A DNA stretch of 64,000 nt, from assembly GCA_019426215.1 (NCBI GenBank), contig CM033400.1, positions 23,606,568 through 23,670,567 on the forward strand, written 5' to 3'. Position 1 is the stretch's first letter, and every line of letters starts with the position of its first letter. Positions 10,204-22,700 of this stretch are shown here, piece after piece. The position numbers were made by a program, and so were the translations under genes. The notes beneath the pieces are model-generated. The model was not told the origin of the DNA, did no database searches, and saw only the letters and a program-made list of their open reading frames with translations. Source of the stretch: Buddleja alternifolia (lineage: Eukaryota > Streptophyta > Magnoliopsida > Lamiales > Scrophulariaceae).

Positions 10204-11816
10204 TTAACGACTTGGTCTAACTGTGTATCGCTTGGACATTTCAGCTCGGATAGCTTCAGTTAGAGTATCTTCCAAAGTCCTCATCGCTTCATGATCTTTG
10301 TTGATTATGAACTTATTCTCTTCAATTTGTCCCTTTTTGAAAGCAGAAAAGTGTCTGTCCCATTCAGTCGGATCAATACCCATATGCCGTAGGCAAATTC
10401 TGAAAGTTCGATTGAAGTTAGTCCTCTGCCTCTCTTCATCTAAGATTCTTGGATCTGTAGGTTCTGGAATAGATGCTCTTTGAAGAGGAATGTGAAACTG
10501 TTCAAGCCGTGCTCTAGAAGGTATTGGTAGATTTGGATATAGTGCTAGTGGAGGTTCTCTTAACGTTCTACTAGGCGCTCCAGCAGAATCATTTACCCCA
10601 TGGGCAGTTATCCGAAATGGGAGACTAAGTGCAGAAAAAGAAGATATTAGCTGACGCTTCGGCTGCGGAGGAGGATGTTAAGTTCTTGAACTGGATTCTC
10701 TCTTCTTCTTTCCTTTTCTCTTCTCTTCCCCCTTATTGCTATCATCAGCCTTCAGGAAATGTTCTGTGAGTAGACTGACCTGATGAGCAATCTGAGACAT
10801 GGAATCTGTAAGATCATCCAGACGCTTGTCGAAACGTTCCTGCATTGCGAGGAGCTTAGGGCTGGTAGCATCATTAAGTGAAGTCTCTAGGGTATTGAGG
10901 TGCTTTTCAATCTGTTCTTTCATGTCTAGTTGGTTGGCTTGAGTAGCATCATGTATTTTTTGAAATTCTTTTCAACACTCACCAACAACCGCTTGAGCAG
11001 AGACGCGCATATGAGCAATCTGGGCGCTCATATTTTGAGACTTGATCTTTTCCAAATCGGTCTTAATCCAGTGGAAGAATTCTTCATTCTGAGTCGCATG
11101 ATGGCTTACTTTCTCTAAGACAGATTTCAGCAATGGTTTAAAAGTTTGAGTGACATCCGATGGAACCGCTCGAGTAGCCGGTTGCTTGAATCGGGATGTA
11201 TGCTTAAGTGAGTCAAGGGGAGCTTGATATGCAGGAGCAAAACTGTACCTCTTACATCAATTTGAAGATCGTCAGCACTATCAGCAATAACAAGTTCGGG
11301 AGCATCCGGAATAGCGTCTGGTGGAGACGCTTGAATGAGTTCTTCAGCAGACGCTGGAATACTTGCAACTTCTGAAGTGGATGTTGGTGCGGACTATTCA
11401 GCCAACTTAGCAGACGCGTCCTCAAGCGTTGACTCTGCTTAGCTAAAGTCATCAAATTGGAAGTTCCAATTGGCTAGATTTGCATAAAAATCTGAAGCTG
11501 CTTTCAGAAGTTCAATCAGTCGGGAGTCAGAGATGCAAGTCCCTTGAATGAATGTGCGAAGTGGGCTATCTATGGCCCTGATGTACATGGGACCAATGAT
11601 ATCCAACACATGATTTGGGAAAACTTTGGACAACGCTAGGCAAATAGAAAAGATCGCATCCGAGCAGTAATCCCTGGAAAATCCAATCAATCTATATGTT
11701 GGAAGATGTTGAAGACGTTGAGATTCAGGTACATACGAATTGTAGTATTCTTCCAGGTAGGGATAGATAGCTTGAGCCAGTCCCTGATTTCTTTCCAGTA
11801 GTGAGAGGACAAATTC
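10204..11816 (-). pseudogene. SIRE env-like ORF, C-terminal part (R3)
   Basis: This is the homologue of the R2 env-like ORF. It shares the LLERNQG-type block, PNHVLDIIGPMYIRAIDSPL, the helical LTDSMSQIAHQVSLLTEHF segment, a Lys/Glu-rich run and a tail ending near the TAA at 10204-10206. Several stops and frameshifts split it; the longest clean pieces are 11439-11690 and 10678-10923. Its right edge at 11816 is the R4 insertion point, and the N-terminal part of the same ORF resumes at 25584. Comparison with R4 shows that about 2.4 kb of the ORF is missing at or beside that point. Confidence 0.8.
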
Positions 11817-13312
11817 TGTTAGGAAATTTCATGTTAGATGTTTTGATGATAACAAGATAGGATTTAATGTTAGCCCCAAAAATACAATGTAAGTTTCCAT
11901 TTTTCATAGATTGATGTATAAGCGTTTGAAAGTTGTAATTTATTTATTTAGGCTTGTAATTTTTATCTTTATAAAATTTAGACTAAGTCTTAGTAAACTG
12001 AATCGCTAGTAGAATTCTAGGTGAGTCTATTAGAGAAGAAGTTGAAGACCAGCTTCTGAAGTCAACTGCTAAAAGACCTCATTTCAGGGTTTATGGATCA
12101 AGCGCTCAAAATCACTCAAGCGACTTATGTTAGATTCACCTGAAATAAATCCTCAAGTCATGAAGGACTTAAATGCAATCATTCAATGGACATTTATTTC
12201 CAATGAAAAATAAATTCAAATTGCATTAAATGTTTGATAAGAGCATTAAATGTGATGAGCTAATGTGACTTGTGGACAAGCCACCTTTTGAACAGACTGT
12301 CAGAAATTTTAGAGTTTCAACTGCTCCCGTCCAATCGGCTTCAGTGAATTTTTAGAAATGTCAGACTGTAGGTAAACTCACTTGCTGTGTGAAAGGAACG
12401 CTCCTACATGTGCCCAACGGACAGATCCCAAGAAATTGCCTATAAATACCTTACCCCAGCAAACCCTAAACACACAAGATACATAAAAAAAAGGGGAAAA
12501 TTATTGCCAAATCATACGTACATTTGCTAAGAAAAAGCTTAGAAACTCCATAGTCAAAATCTTTCAAACTTTTTATGTACATTCCAGATAGTCACTAATA
12601 TCTCAAATATCTTCCAAAAAAGAAACCTAAATTCCAACTAAGATATTTCAAGTTATTTGATCTTTCCAAAAACAAACAAAACCCTAGTGACAAACCTCAA
12701 CCTTTTATCTGAGAGAGAAAAATTGTTGAACCCTTTCAGGCAGTATTTCTGAATGAGAGAAGCTTGAAGAAGACGATCTTTATTGGTGCTGAAATCTGTG
12801 TGATCAAGGAGCCCAAGATCATTTTCACCCTTTACTATCTGCGTTAGCGCATCCGTTTTCTTGCTCGTTAGCGGATTTTGTGTGATTTTTTGAAAATCAA
12901 CCTAGTAAATTTCTCCGAGTGAAAAGGGGAAGAAGGACGTAGCTGGGATTACATTACCCAGTGAACCTTATATACCTTGTATTATTTATCTTTACTGTCT
13001 TATTATTATTATTACATCATTTATCCTTGAAAGAGACAAGTTAAAGTGCAACGCGATTAAATTAACTAAAAGAATGCTAAAAATCATTTTCGCATGCTAA
13101 TCTTGATTAAGCGATCTAAGCGTTGCCCTACTTTGATAAACTGCTAAAATCACTAAGTCTATGTTAACTTTTCTGAAGCGTCTGACCAAGCGCTCAGTTA
13201 TTCACGCGTTCAAATCTTTAAAATGATACGAAACTTTTGAAGTCGAAAAAGACTTCAGGGTCTATTCAACCCCCCCTTTCTTGACCCTTTCATATGCTAA
13301 TTGGGACCACCA
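11817..13312 (+). repeat. R4 5' LTR
   Basis: About 1496 bp, from TGTTAGGAAATTTC to GGGACCACCA. The TATA box is TATAAATA at 12441. Compared with the 3' LTR it lacks about 40 bp near 12066, keeps about 70 bp of U5 that the 3' LTR has lost, and has a different sequence around 12840-12880 (GCGTTAGCGCATCCG...). Confidence 0.92.
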
Positions 13313-13314
13313 AG

Positions 13315-13326
13315 TGGTATCAGAGG
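13315..13326 (+). other. R4 primer-binding site (initiator tRNA-Met)
   Basis: TGGTATCAGAGG begins 2 nt after the LTR. The first 11 bases complement the 3' end of plant initiator tRNA-Met, the usual primer for Ty1/copia elements. Confidence 0.9.
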
Positions 13327-13423
13327 GGTTGAAGTAGAAACCTAAGCGTTTTCGAGCATAACTGCTTGTTTAGATCCATCTTTCTAAACATAATCGCTTT
13401 AATTTTTTTTTTAAAATATCGTT

Positions 13424-15626
13424 ATGGTTTTTAACAAAATGCCTAAGTTGGTAGAATCAGATTATGATTCATGAAAACTTAGAGCATTTGCATATTTATG
13501 TTCATACGATAATAAATGTGTTATGTAATTACAGATGACCCCATTCAAATTATGAGACTCGAGCCCCTGGAGCAGATGAGGCTACTCCAAATGGTTATGT
13601 CGAGAAACCTAACATAGAATGGACGCCAGATGATTGAAAAAGAGCAAATCTGGATAATATTGGACAAAGTGCACTATACTCGGCGTTAGGAGGTAACGAT
13701 GCATTGTTCAACAAGATCAAACAATGTAAAACATCCAAAGAAATATGGGATAAGTTGGCCATTGTGTGCAAAGGTTCAGCACAAATGAAGGAGAACAAGC
13801 TCTCCATAGCTATGCATAGATTCGAACATTTCAAAATGTAGCCCTGTGAGACGCTAGAACAATTGGACGCAAGATTCAATTTACACATCACCAAGTTAGC
13901 ATCATTAGATAAAGAATTGACCAACAAGGAAATGGTCAATAAGATTTTCAGAAGTATTCCAAGTAAATACTTGATCAAGACAGTTGCTATGAGAGAATCA
14001 CAAACTTTGAAGACTGTTATTCCAGAACATGTGTTTTTAGAGTTAAAGGCATTCGAATTCGAGTTAGGTGAAGTCAGCGACACAACAACTTCAGTAACTG
14101 AATCAGGAGCTTTAATCACTACCACCAAAAATAAGGGTAAAGCAGTTAGTGAGGTTAAACCAGTGGAATCAAATGAAGAAAAGGAAATGGCCTTATTAGT
14201 TAAGAAGTTCAAGAAATTTCTAAGATATGAAAAGAAAAATCCTATTGGACAAACTTCATTTCAAACTCCTTCCCCAGCACCAGCGCCTCAATATCAAGCA
14301 CCAGTGTACTCGACACCTCATCCAGTAGCGCCAGTTCCAAATCAAGTGCCTCAATCGCCTACTCAGAATCTCTCAGCGCCAGCAGTTTCAAAGCGATTAA
14401 CCACTGAACAAAAAATGAAAACTAATTTGTGTTATAATTGCAGGAAACCAGGGCACTACCAGGTAAATTTCCCTTATCCAAATGTGTCTAAGCCCACAAG
14501 GCAAGACTATGCGGATAGAAACCAATTCAGGAGCAACCTTCGCCAACAAGGTTTGCTAGCGGAATCTGAACCATCCTCCGCACCTGAAGAGGACTTGGAA
14601 TCATCAGATGAAAGTAGTGATGAGGAGCCTACAAGCGACTCAGCGTTGATTTATCTCTTGGCAAGAGATGATGAAGCATTTGATGACTCGCTATCAGAGG
14701 TAACCAATGAATTATCTCATCCTCTTTCTTATGATGAATTACTTGACAAAGTCAATGAATATTATAAAGATTGTCAAGATGCCACTAAAATATATCAAAA
14801 TCACTTCGCTATCATTTCATTGCTTAAAAGTGATAAAGTAACGCTTAAAGCAGAGTTACAAATTGAGCAACAACGCATTGAGAAGAACCAATCGCTTGAA
14901 AGTGAGATTACTTAATTGAAAAGTGATCTTGATATAATATTCAAGAGAGAAGCTGATTTGATCGCTAGACTTGCTAAATCAGAGCAGCTCATCTCATCAT
15001 TATCAAAAGCTTCTAGAAAGTTAGATAATGTGACAGAAGTAACTAGATTATTTGGTGAAAAGACCGGTTTAGGATGTCATAAATTTGGTAAACAACCTAA
15101 TAAATCTAATGTTACAGCAAACAACAAAGGAAAAGGTGTTACCTTTGTTGAGAAAAGTTCAAAAAGCTAAACGCTGAATGAACCTAGCGACAACGGTACG
15201 AGGCCAAATGAGAAAGCCAAAGCTAACTCAGACAAGGGTAGAGCTAAGGCAAATGATCCACAAAGACGGACTCATCCAAACGCTCAAAAGGCTAAGGATA
15301 AGTCTAATCACTGTGAGTCAAGCGCTAAGCAACCATCACCAAAAGTGCAACCCAAGCCAGTGCCAAGGAAATACCAATGTCAATATCCAAGGCAGTCAAA
15401 ATCATATTATCAATACTATGATGATTATAATTATGACTATGATTATTACTATAATCGAGGATATTATTATACACCCAAGAAGCACACACAACACAGTGTG
15501 AAACCCAAAAGGGCCAGTATTCCTACAATGAAGACTCGGCAAATATGAGTTCCTAAAGTTTTAATTCAAAACAAGGTTACTAACATCGAAGGACCCAAGA
15601 GCACATGGGTAACTAAGAAGAATTAG
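13424..15626 (+). pseudogene. gag: R4 gag polyprotein, degenerate
   Basis: The probable start is ATG at 13424 (MVFNKMPKLVESDYDS), stopped almost at once by TGA at 13472-13474 where R3 reads Trp (SNYDTW). The best piece is 13863-14915, with the capsid-like region, Pro/Gln-rich linker and a zinc knuckle CYNCRKPGHYQVN whose last Cys is replaced by Phe (codon 14469-14471), so the CCHC motif is broken. A coiled-coil region follows (LKSDKVTLKAELQIEQQ), then a Tyr/Asp-rich tail near 15400-15480. A TAA at 14913-14915 and frame changes near 15170-15345 break the frame. The gag stop is TAG at 15624-15626, just before the protease. R3 carries the counterpart with an intact knuckle. Confidence 0.88.
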
Positions 15627-18600
15627 AACTATCCTTAATGCAGGTATCTAGAGCCAGCACTGATACTTCAGTTTGGTATTTCGATAGTGGGTCATCAAGG
15701 CACATGACTGGATCAAAAGATCTCCTAGTTAACTATCGAGCTACCAATGGTCCTCAAGTTATATTCGGTGATAACTCGAAAGGTAAAACCAAAGGTATAG
15801 GTATCATGCATAGGGGGAACATCATGATTAGTGATGTATATTATGTTGAGGGTCTTAAGCATAATTTGTTGAACATTACTTAATTTTGTGATAAAGGCTT
15901 TGATATTTAGTAGATTGGGATTCTACATTTGATAACAAATAATGTGTATTTAGTAGAACAAAACTAAGAGGGATTTGATAATGCGACTTCTTCTATGTCA
16001 TCGACGCTAAGACTAAGTCTACTAAACTAAGAGAAAAAAGAACAAATAATGTGTATTTAGTAGATTGGGATTCTACATTTGATAACAAACCCACATGCTT
16101 TGTTGCTAAAAGTCAAAGTGAATTGGGTAGGTTATGGCATAGAAAAATGAATCACCTCAACTTCAAGGCAATATCTTAATTAATATCGCTAAATCTTGTA
16201 GAGGGTTACCTAAAGGTTCCTTTCAAAAGAATCGCTTATGTGATGCATGTCAAATGGGTAAACAGGTTAAATCATCTTTTAAAAAGAAACCATGTCTATC
16301 TACTTCTAGAGTTCTTGAGCTATTGCATCTAGATTTGTTTGGTCCTATTCAAATCATGAGTGTTAGTGGTAAAAAGTACTCGCTAGTAATAGTTGATGAC
16401 TTCTCTCGCTATACATGGGTAGAATATCTAGCGACCAAAGATGAAACTAGTGTCAAGCTCACATCGCTAATTTGTCAATTGCAAACCTCAAAAGATCTAA
16501 AGGTGACAAGAATTAGAAGCAATAAAGGAACTGAATTTACTAACCAATTTGTTGAGAAGTTTTGTATAGATCTTGAAATACTTCATGAGTATTCTGCTCC
16601 AAGAACACCTCAACAGAGTGGAGTTCCTGAGCGACAGAACAGAACGCTTAAATAAGCCGCTAGGACAATGCTTGCAGAGTCTAAGCTGGCTCAAAGGTTT
16701 TGGGCCGAAGCCATCAACACCGCTTGTTACACTCAGAACCAGTGTATGATCAACAAGCAACATGAGAAGACTCCATATGAATTGTGGAAGGGACGTAAGG
16801 CTAACGTTTCATATTTTCATGTTTTTGGTTCAAAATGTTTCATTCATAATAATGGATCCCACAACCTTAAGACTTTTGATCCTAAAGCGGATGAGAGAAT
16901 CTTTATTAGGCTATGCCAAGAATGGAAAGAGTTTTCGCATCCTAAATAAGATCAAATCAAAGGTTGAAGAATCCATTCATGTTGTGTTTGATGATGCTAA
17001 CCAAGAGCCGAGTAAGGTTACTCTCAATGATGTAGGGATTGAAGATCTTGCCCAACAAGCATCACAAATTAATCTTAGTGATGATGAGGATGATGAGTTC
17101 TTTGTGCTAAACCCTAAAGTTACTCGAGAGGTTACTATTGATAAGAATGTTAGAAACGCTGAAGATCATGAAGAGAATGATCATCAAGAGCAAATTGGAA
17201 CTGTGGATAATGTAGCGACTACGCAAGAGACAAATGAGGATCAAGCGACTGACAACCAAGAAAGTCTCAACTCGTTCCAACTAGATAGTAAATGGCTTAG
17301 AGATCATCCACTAGAATTAGTGATCGGAGATATGAAAGCACCTGTTAGAAATAGGTCCGCTACTATAAATGAGGCCATGTTCGCAAGTTTTCTATCTCAA
17401 ATGGAACCAAAGAAAGTGGATGAAGCTCTCACCGATTCAAGTTGGGTAGAAGCGATGCAAGAAGAGCTTAACCAATTTGAGAGAAATAAGGTTTGGATGC
17501 TAGTACCAAGGCCAACTCACCTAGGAGTTATTGGAACTAGATGGGTTTTTAGGAACAAAATGGATGAAGATGGCATTGTTATAAGAAACAAGGCTAGATT
17601 AGTCGCTCAGGATTATTGTCAGATGGACATAAACAGTGCTTTCTTGAATGGTAAACTCCAAGAAAAAGTCTATGTGGAGCAACCTCCAGGATTCATCAAC
17701 AACCATGAAAAAAGTATGGTCTATAAATTGGATAAGGCACTCTATGGCCTTAAACAAGCATCAAGAGCATGGTATGACACTCTTTCTATCTTCCTTATAG
17801 GTAAAGGCTTTTCAAAAGGCAGCGTTGATACTACGTTATTTAAAATTACTCATAATGAAGATATTCTCTTAGTCCAAATTTATGTTGATGATATTATATT
17901 TGGTTCTACTAACAAGGGATTATGTGAGAAATTTTCGAAAATGATGCAAAATCAATTTGAAATGAGCATGATGGGTGAATTAACTTTCTTCTTAGGATTA
18001 CAAGTTAAACAACTCCCTAATGGAATATTTATAAACCAAGCTAAATATACGAAAGATATGATTAAGAAATTTGGTATGAAAAATGCATCATCTTCAAAAA
18101 TTCCAATGAGCCAAACGCTTAAATTAGATAAAGATGAATGTGGGAAGAAATATGATATCACTAACTATAGAGGTATCATTGGATCACTTCTTTATCTTAC
18201 CGCTAATAGACTTGATATTATATTTTCGGTATGCATGTGTGCACTCTTTCAAGCTGATCCTAGAGAATCACACTTAAATGCTACCATGAGAATCCTTAAA
18301 TATCTAAAAGACACACAAAATGTGGGCTTATGGTATCCAAAGAACTCTCTTTGTGAACTAATTGGTTATTCAGACGCAGATTTTGCAGGATGCAAAATAG
18401 ATAGAAAAAGTACTAGTGGTACATGTCAATTTCTAGGTGATAGACTAGTCTCGTGACATAGTAAGAAACAACAATCCATAGCGACTTCTACCGCTGAAGC
18501 AGAATATGTAGCCACTGGGAGCTGTGTGCAAAAATCCTTTGGATGAGGCAACAACTTAGAGATTATGGAACAATCCTATGTCCTACCCCAATCCATTGTG

Positions 18601-18826
18601 ATAACCAAAGCGCTTTACTATGACTCAAAATCCTATCCTTCATTCTAGAACTAACCACATTGATATTAGATACCATTTCTTGCGTGACCATGTTCAAAAG
18701 AAAGATATCTCCATGCACTTCATTGGTACAGACAAACAATTGACAGATATCTTCACCAAAACGCTCAACGAACAACGCTTTCTCATTTTAAGAAGTGAAT
18801 TAGGTATGATCGATTTAAACGCTTAA
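15627..18826 (+). pseudogene. pol: R4 pol polyprotein (PR-IN-RT-RH), degenerate
   Basis: Copia domain order is visible. Protease has DSGSSRHMTG (15690s). The pre-integrase region near 15880-16200 is rearranged, with a short local duplication (AATGTGTATTTAGTAGA occurs near 15942 and 16049). Integrase has HLDLFGP, but RSNKGTEF where the family has Asp (codon 16521-16523 AAT), so one catalytic acid is lost. RT (from 16762) has ARLVAQ, QMDINSAFLNG, GFINNHEK, YVDD and LYGLKQA. About 37 codons between ARLVAQ and QMD, present in R3, are deleted near 17620. RNase H has DADFAGCKIDRKSTSGTCQFLG, then TGA at 18454-18456 in place of Trp. The remainder to TAA at 18824 ends with LGMIDLNA. Several further stops occur. 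Confidence 0.9.
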
Positions 18827-19706
18827 ATCATACGACCATCATTCCTTTCATAGGCACACGCTTTAGGAGGAATCCACTCTATATATACATCTAAAGCGTC
18901 TTTCAAAATTGAAACGAGTTATCAATTTTAGGGGGAACTTTACAATTGTACTTGTAACAATTCATAAGCGACTATGATCAAAAATGATTTTAACATACTT
19001 GCATTGACCATTAGCGCTTATCTTCTTTATGCATGACAAAATCAATCTCTATCAAAAATTCTTTTAAGACCAAGCGATTGATTGTTTTAATTAAAAATAT
19101 TTCATAAAAGGACTTCGGTGTTAAAGACTATTCCCACTTTAACGCTAAGTAATTATTTTTTTCAAAAAAATAATAATTTGTCTTTGCATAGTTTTGATCG
19201 ATAAAGGAAACGTGTGGATAAGTACAAAAGATTAAATTTGATACTGTTCACGCGTGTCTATCAAATCAAACTGACGGTTACTGATATTTATCTAAAATCT
19301 AGACAGTTCAGGTCTGCACGAGTCTGATTACGTGTCAATGTACAATCAGGTGCGTGTATTTCATGATGAAAATTTCAAATTTTTTTAAACGTTTTTCAAT
19401 TAATTTGGTAACTACGGGTCCCAAAATTTTGCTCCTTTTGATAACTGATAAACTATTTTACCGCACTTTTTGCATCCGTATTTTCCTTAAAACGTATGAG
19501 ATTTGAATACGTTTAAAATTCAAACCTTTGACTGTCCACGTGTCAAAATCGTAGCCATTGAGAAGTTACTTTTTGCCTCTATTTAAACCCTTCAAGGTTT
19601 TTACAGTCAGACTTTATCACTTTCCCAAATTCTGTCTACTGTAAAATTCTTCATCTCTCTCAAGGCAAATACTCCTCTCTTTCAAAAAGCTTTCAAACTT
19701 TCAGCA
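18827..19706 (+). other. R4 spacer between pol and env-like ORF
   Basis: AT-rich, with no ORF. A TATA-like CTATTTAAAC at 19579-19588 stands about 120 bp before the env-like ATG at 19707. R3 also has a TATA-like run in its spacer (about 27942-27952 on the minus strand). This could drive a separate env-like transcript, but that is inference only. Confidence 0.4.
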
Positions 19707-22700
19707 ATGGCACCCAAGCCAACCAAAGCTTCCAAAGCCTCCAATCATCCAAATCTTCGAAAACTTCCAAGTCTGGTGCTGGAAAATCTTTCGCGAGCAG
19801 AAAAATAAGTTACTTTGAACACCGAATTTCTAATGAATTGGGATTTCTTATTCCATAACCAGAGCATCCCTCTCCGGATGATTCTTCCACTCGTCCAAGA
19901 GTCTGGTTTGAGAGACATGATTACTACCATTTTCAACTATTTTGAAGAAGAGTATCTACACTTTTTCAACAATGCCCAGATTTCTGAAGACGAAAATTTC
20001 ATATCCTGCGTCTTCCCTTTTGCTAAAGAGACTTTTGTTCTCACCCCTTCCTTGATTTCTTCATTGTTGGTTTTACCCAATGATGGTACTGAGGTGGAAC
20101 ACGTCACTCTCAGAGATGCTACAAAAGTCTGGGAATTGGCCAAGAAAGAAGATGTTGATACTGCGTATAAGCCGAACTTCAAGAAGAAGGATATGAAGGG
20201 CGAATACATTATTCTCATGGATATATGCTCAAAGATGATCGAATGCAGAAAAGAGTCATTCGATAAAGTCACGAATATCCAATATAAAATGATGGTGGCC
20301 ATTCTAACCAAATTAAAGGTAAATTGATCTCTCGACGTTTTTAATCGATTCAAGGCAGCGATAGCCAAGTTGGTGAATCCCAAGCCTTATAGGATTGTGT
20401 TAAGCCGTATTCTTAACGTTTGTGGTTATACAAAATCTTTTGCCAAAAAGATTCCAGCTACAAAATTCTACGGAAAGAAAATGATCGGTGACCTCTAAAA
20501 GCCAAGGAAGATAGGTGGTGTAGCTGTTCCAAAAGAAGAGCGTGAGCGACTTCATGCTTTAGGAGTTGTTCATAGTGATGATGAAGATCAAGCGTCTTCC
20601 CTTCATTATCATCCTCTTCGTTCGAAGAAGAAGTGGTGGTCAAGCGACCAAAGAGAAAGATAGTTCTCAAAGTCGCTGAGCCAGCAAAGAAACAGAAACC
20701 TGAACCCAAGAAGAAGAAGCCAGAGCCCAAAAAGAAGCAAAAGATTCCTTCTCCTTCTCCCTCTCCTAAATCTCCATCGCCTTCTCCAGCGTTTATCTTT
20801 TCCATTCCCGAGGAAGAAGAAGTAGTAGAAGAAGAAGTACCGCTTGCACGAAAACGTACTCCTCTTTCTACTCCCGCAGCATCCACTAGCGCTTCAGCAA
20901 AACCAGCGCTTAGAGAGTCAGCGAGCGTTCCTCCTTCTGATGCTGCTGCCGAAATTAGCTCAGATCCTCAAGCCGCTACTCAATCTGACAGGCTTTCTAG
21001 TGTCTGGGGTAATTATTTGCAAAGCAAATTAGTTTACCCTTTCCTCGGTAGTCTCTAAGTTTCTAACGCTAGGATAAAAACTCTTTCAGTGCAATGTGAA
21101 GCAAATATGCACTATGTTCTCAATACTCTTCAAGAAATGCATGTTCCCATTTGTGCTGAATCCATAACTTCTTTTCTTGACTTAGATCCAGAAGAAGTAG
21201 TCCAAGAGCCTAAGGAACCTGTCCAAGAAACAGATCAAGAGATTGAAATAGTCGATGATATTCCTCAGGGTAAGCGATTTAGTCTTTTCTTTTCTAATTT
21301 CTACTTAGTGGAAATTTTGCTTGCTTTTCTCAATCGCTTACATGTATCAGCTCAAGATGCACCTCAAGAGGCACCAATTGTTGATGCCCCTCATCCATCC
21401 GAGATTCCAGTTGAAGTGGATGTGGATCTAACTACTGTTGTGGATATCGCTAAGGAAGCATCTCAAGCCCTTCCTGACGCTGAAACATCATCAGCCAGTG
21501 AAGCGACCTTAAATGCTGAGCGGTCAATAGAAGTGGCCCCAATCCAAACAGAAGCAATTGCCATTGTTCCCATGCCAACAGGACCTTCTCCTCGTGTCAT
21601 CGATTTATTCCCACGCGGATATACTCCAGATGTTGAATTCTATTATGCCGCCAGAGAATGAGACACTCAAATGCTTGCCGAGTTGGAAATACAATTTCAA
21701 ACATCTCTTCATCGACACGATCTATCCAACTCTCACAAGTTTGAAATTTTCGAGCGTATTGCCAATCTGGGACTATAGAACTTGGAGCATCTGCAATCAC
21801 ACTTTGAGTATATTCGTAGTCCAGTTTTCAACAGAGCTGAATTTGATCTTCAGCATTTCAATTTAAACGGTCGCTCGGACGAGTCCTTTTATCCTTTGCG
21901 TCAAAGCAAGATTGTTTTCAAGAACCCCCACATGGGTGATTGGAACAAAAATCCAGATGAGGAAGATCTCAACAAGATAGGCTATTCGGCTTTCCCCTCC
22001 GTTGTCAAGTCTCCCCAGAACGCTCTCTCTCCTAATCCACTTAAGTTATGGAAAGGTAAAGGACCGCTTGTTGCGGAGCGCCCAAATTCGGTCAACTCGT
22101 GGATAGAAGATGAGGCTCGTGAATATCTAGCCTGATTATGGGTTGACGACTATGATGAAGAGACAGAACATTTTGAGAAGTTCCTTGCCGCTAAGAAAGA
22201 GCAAAAGGAAGCGGACAAATTTGGAAAATGTTGGATGATGAATATAGCCAGGTGGGCTGAAAAATTTGTTCTTCACCTTTTACACCATTGAAGAACTGAT
22301 CAGATATCCCGTTTTGTTCGAATTCGGGATAGAGTACAGACGCCGAGGTTATGCAACCTTTTTGCTTCAACAACATCAGATTATTGCAGGGAATGTTAGT
22401 GCTTTTCCACGATATAGACAACCAATCGAAAGCTACATTCGCCAGCAACTTGCCTTATACAGCCAAGGCGGACGCTACGTTTTCCATCCTCATACAGGGT
22501 TTGTTCAACGAGTCTTTCCTAACCTAAATGAAGACGCTTCATCAAGTAAACGACCACTTCTTCTAGGCCAGAGTCAGATTCGTGTGGATATTTTAAATGA
22601 AGACGCTGAGTTCGCTGAGTTCCACAGAGAAATGAGAGCAGTGTTTGAAAATGCCCAAGCGCTAGACATCAGTTTCAATCACTATTCCGGGTGTTACAAT

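Noticed and set aside
12840..12880. Inserted GCGTTAGCGCATCCG-type stretch in the R4 5' LTR as a separate mobile element
   Set aside because: Only about 25 bp longer than the 3' LTR, with no target duplication or terminal repeats; treated as a local rearrangement.
13315..13326. tRNA gene signals at the primer sites (13315, 34024, 38470, 49052)
   Set aside because: Only the 11-18 bases complementary to tRNA 3' ends are present; no cloverleaf can be formed.
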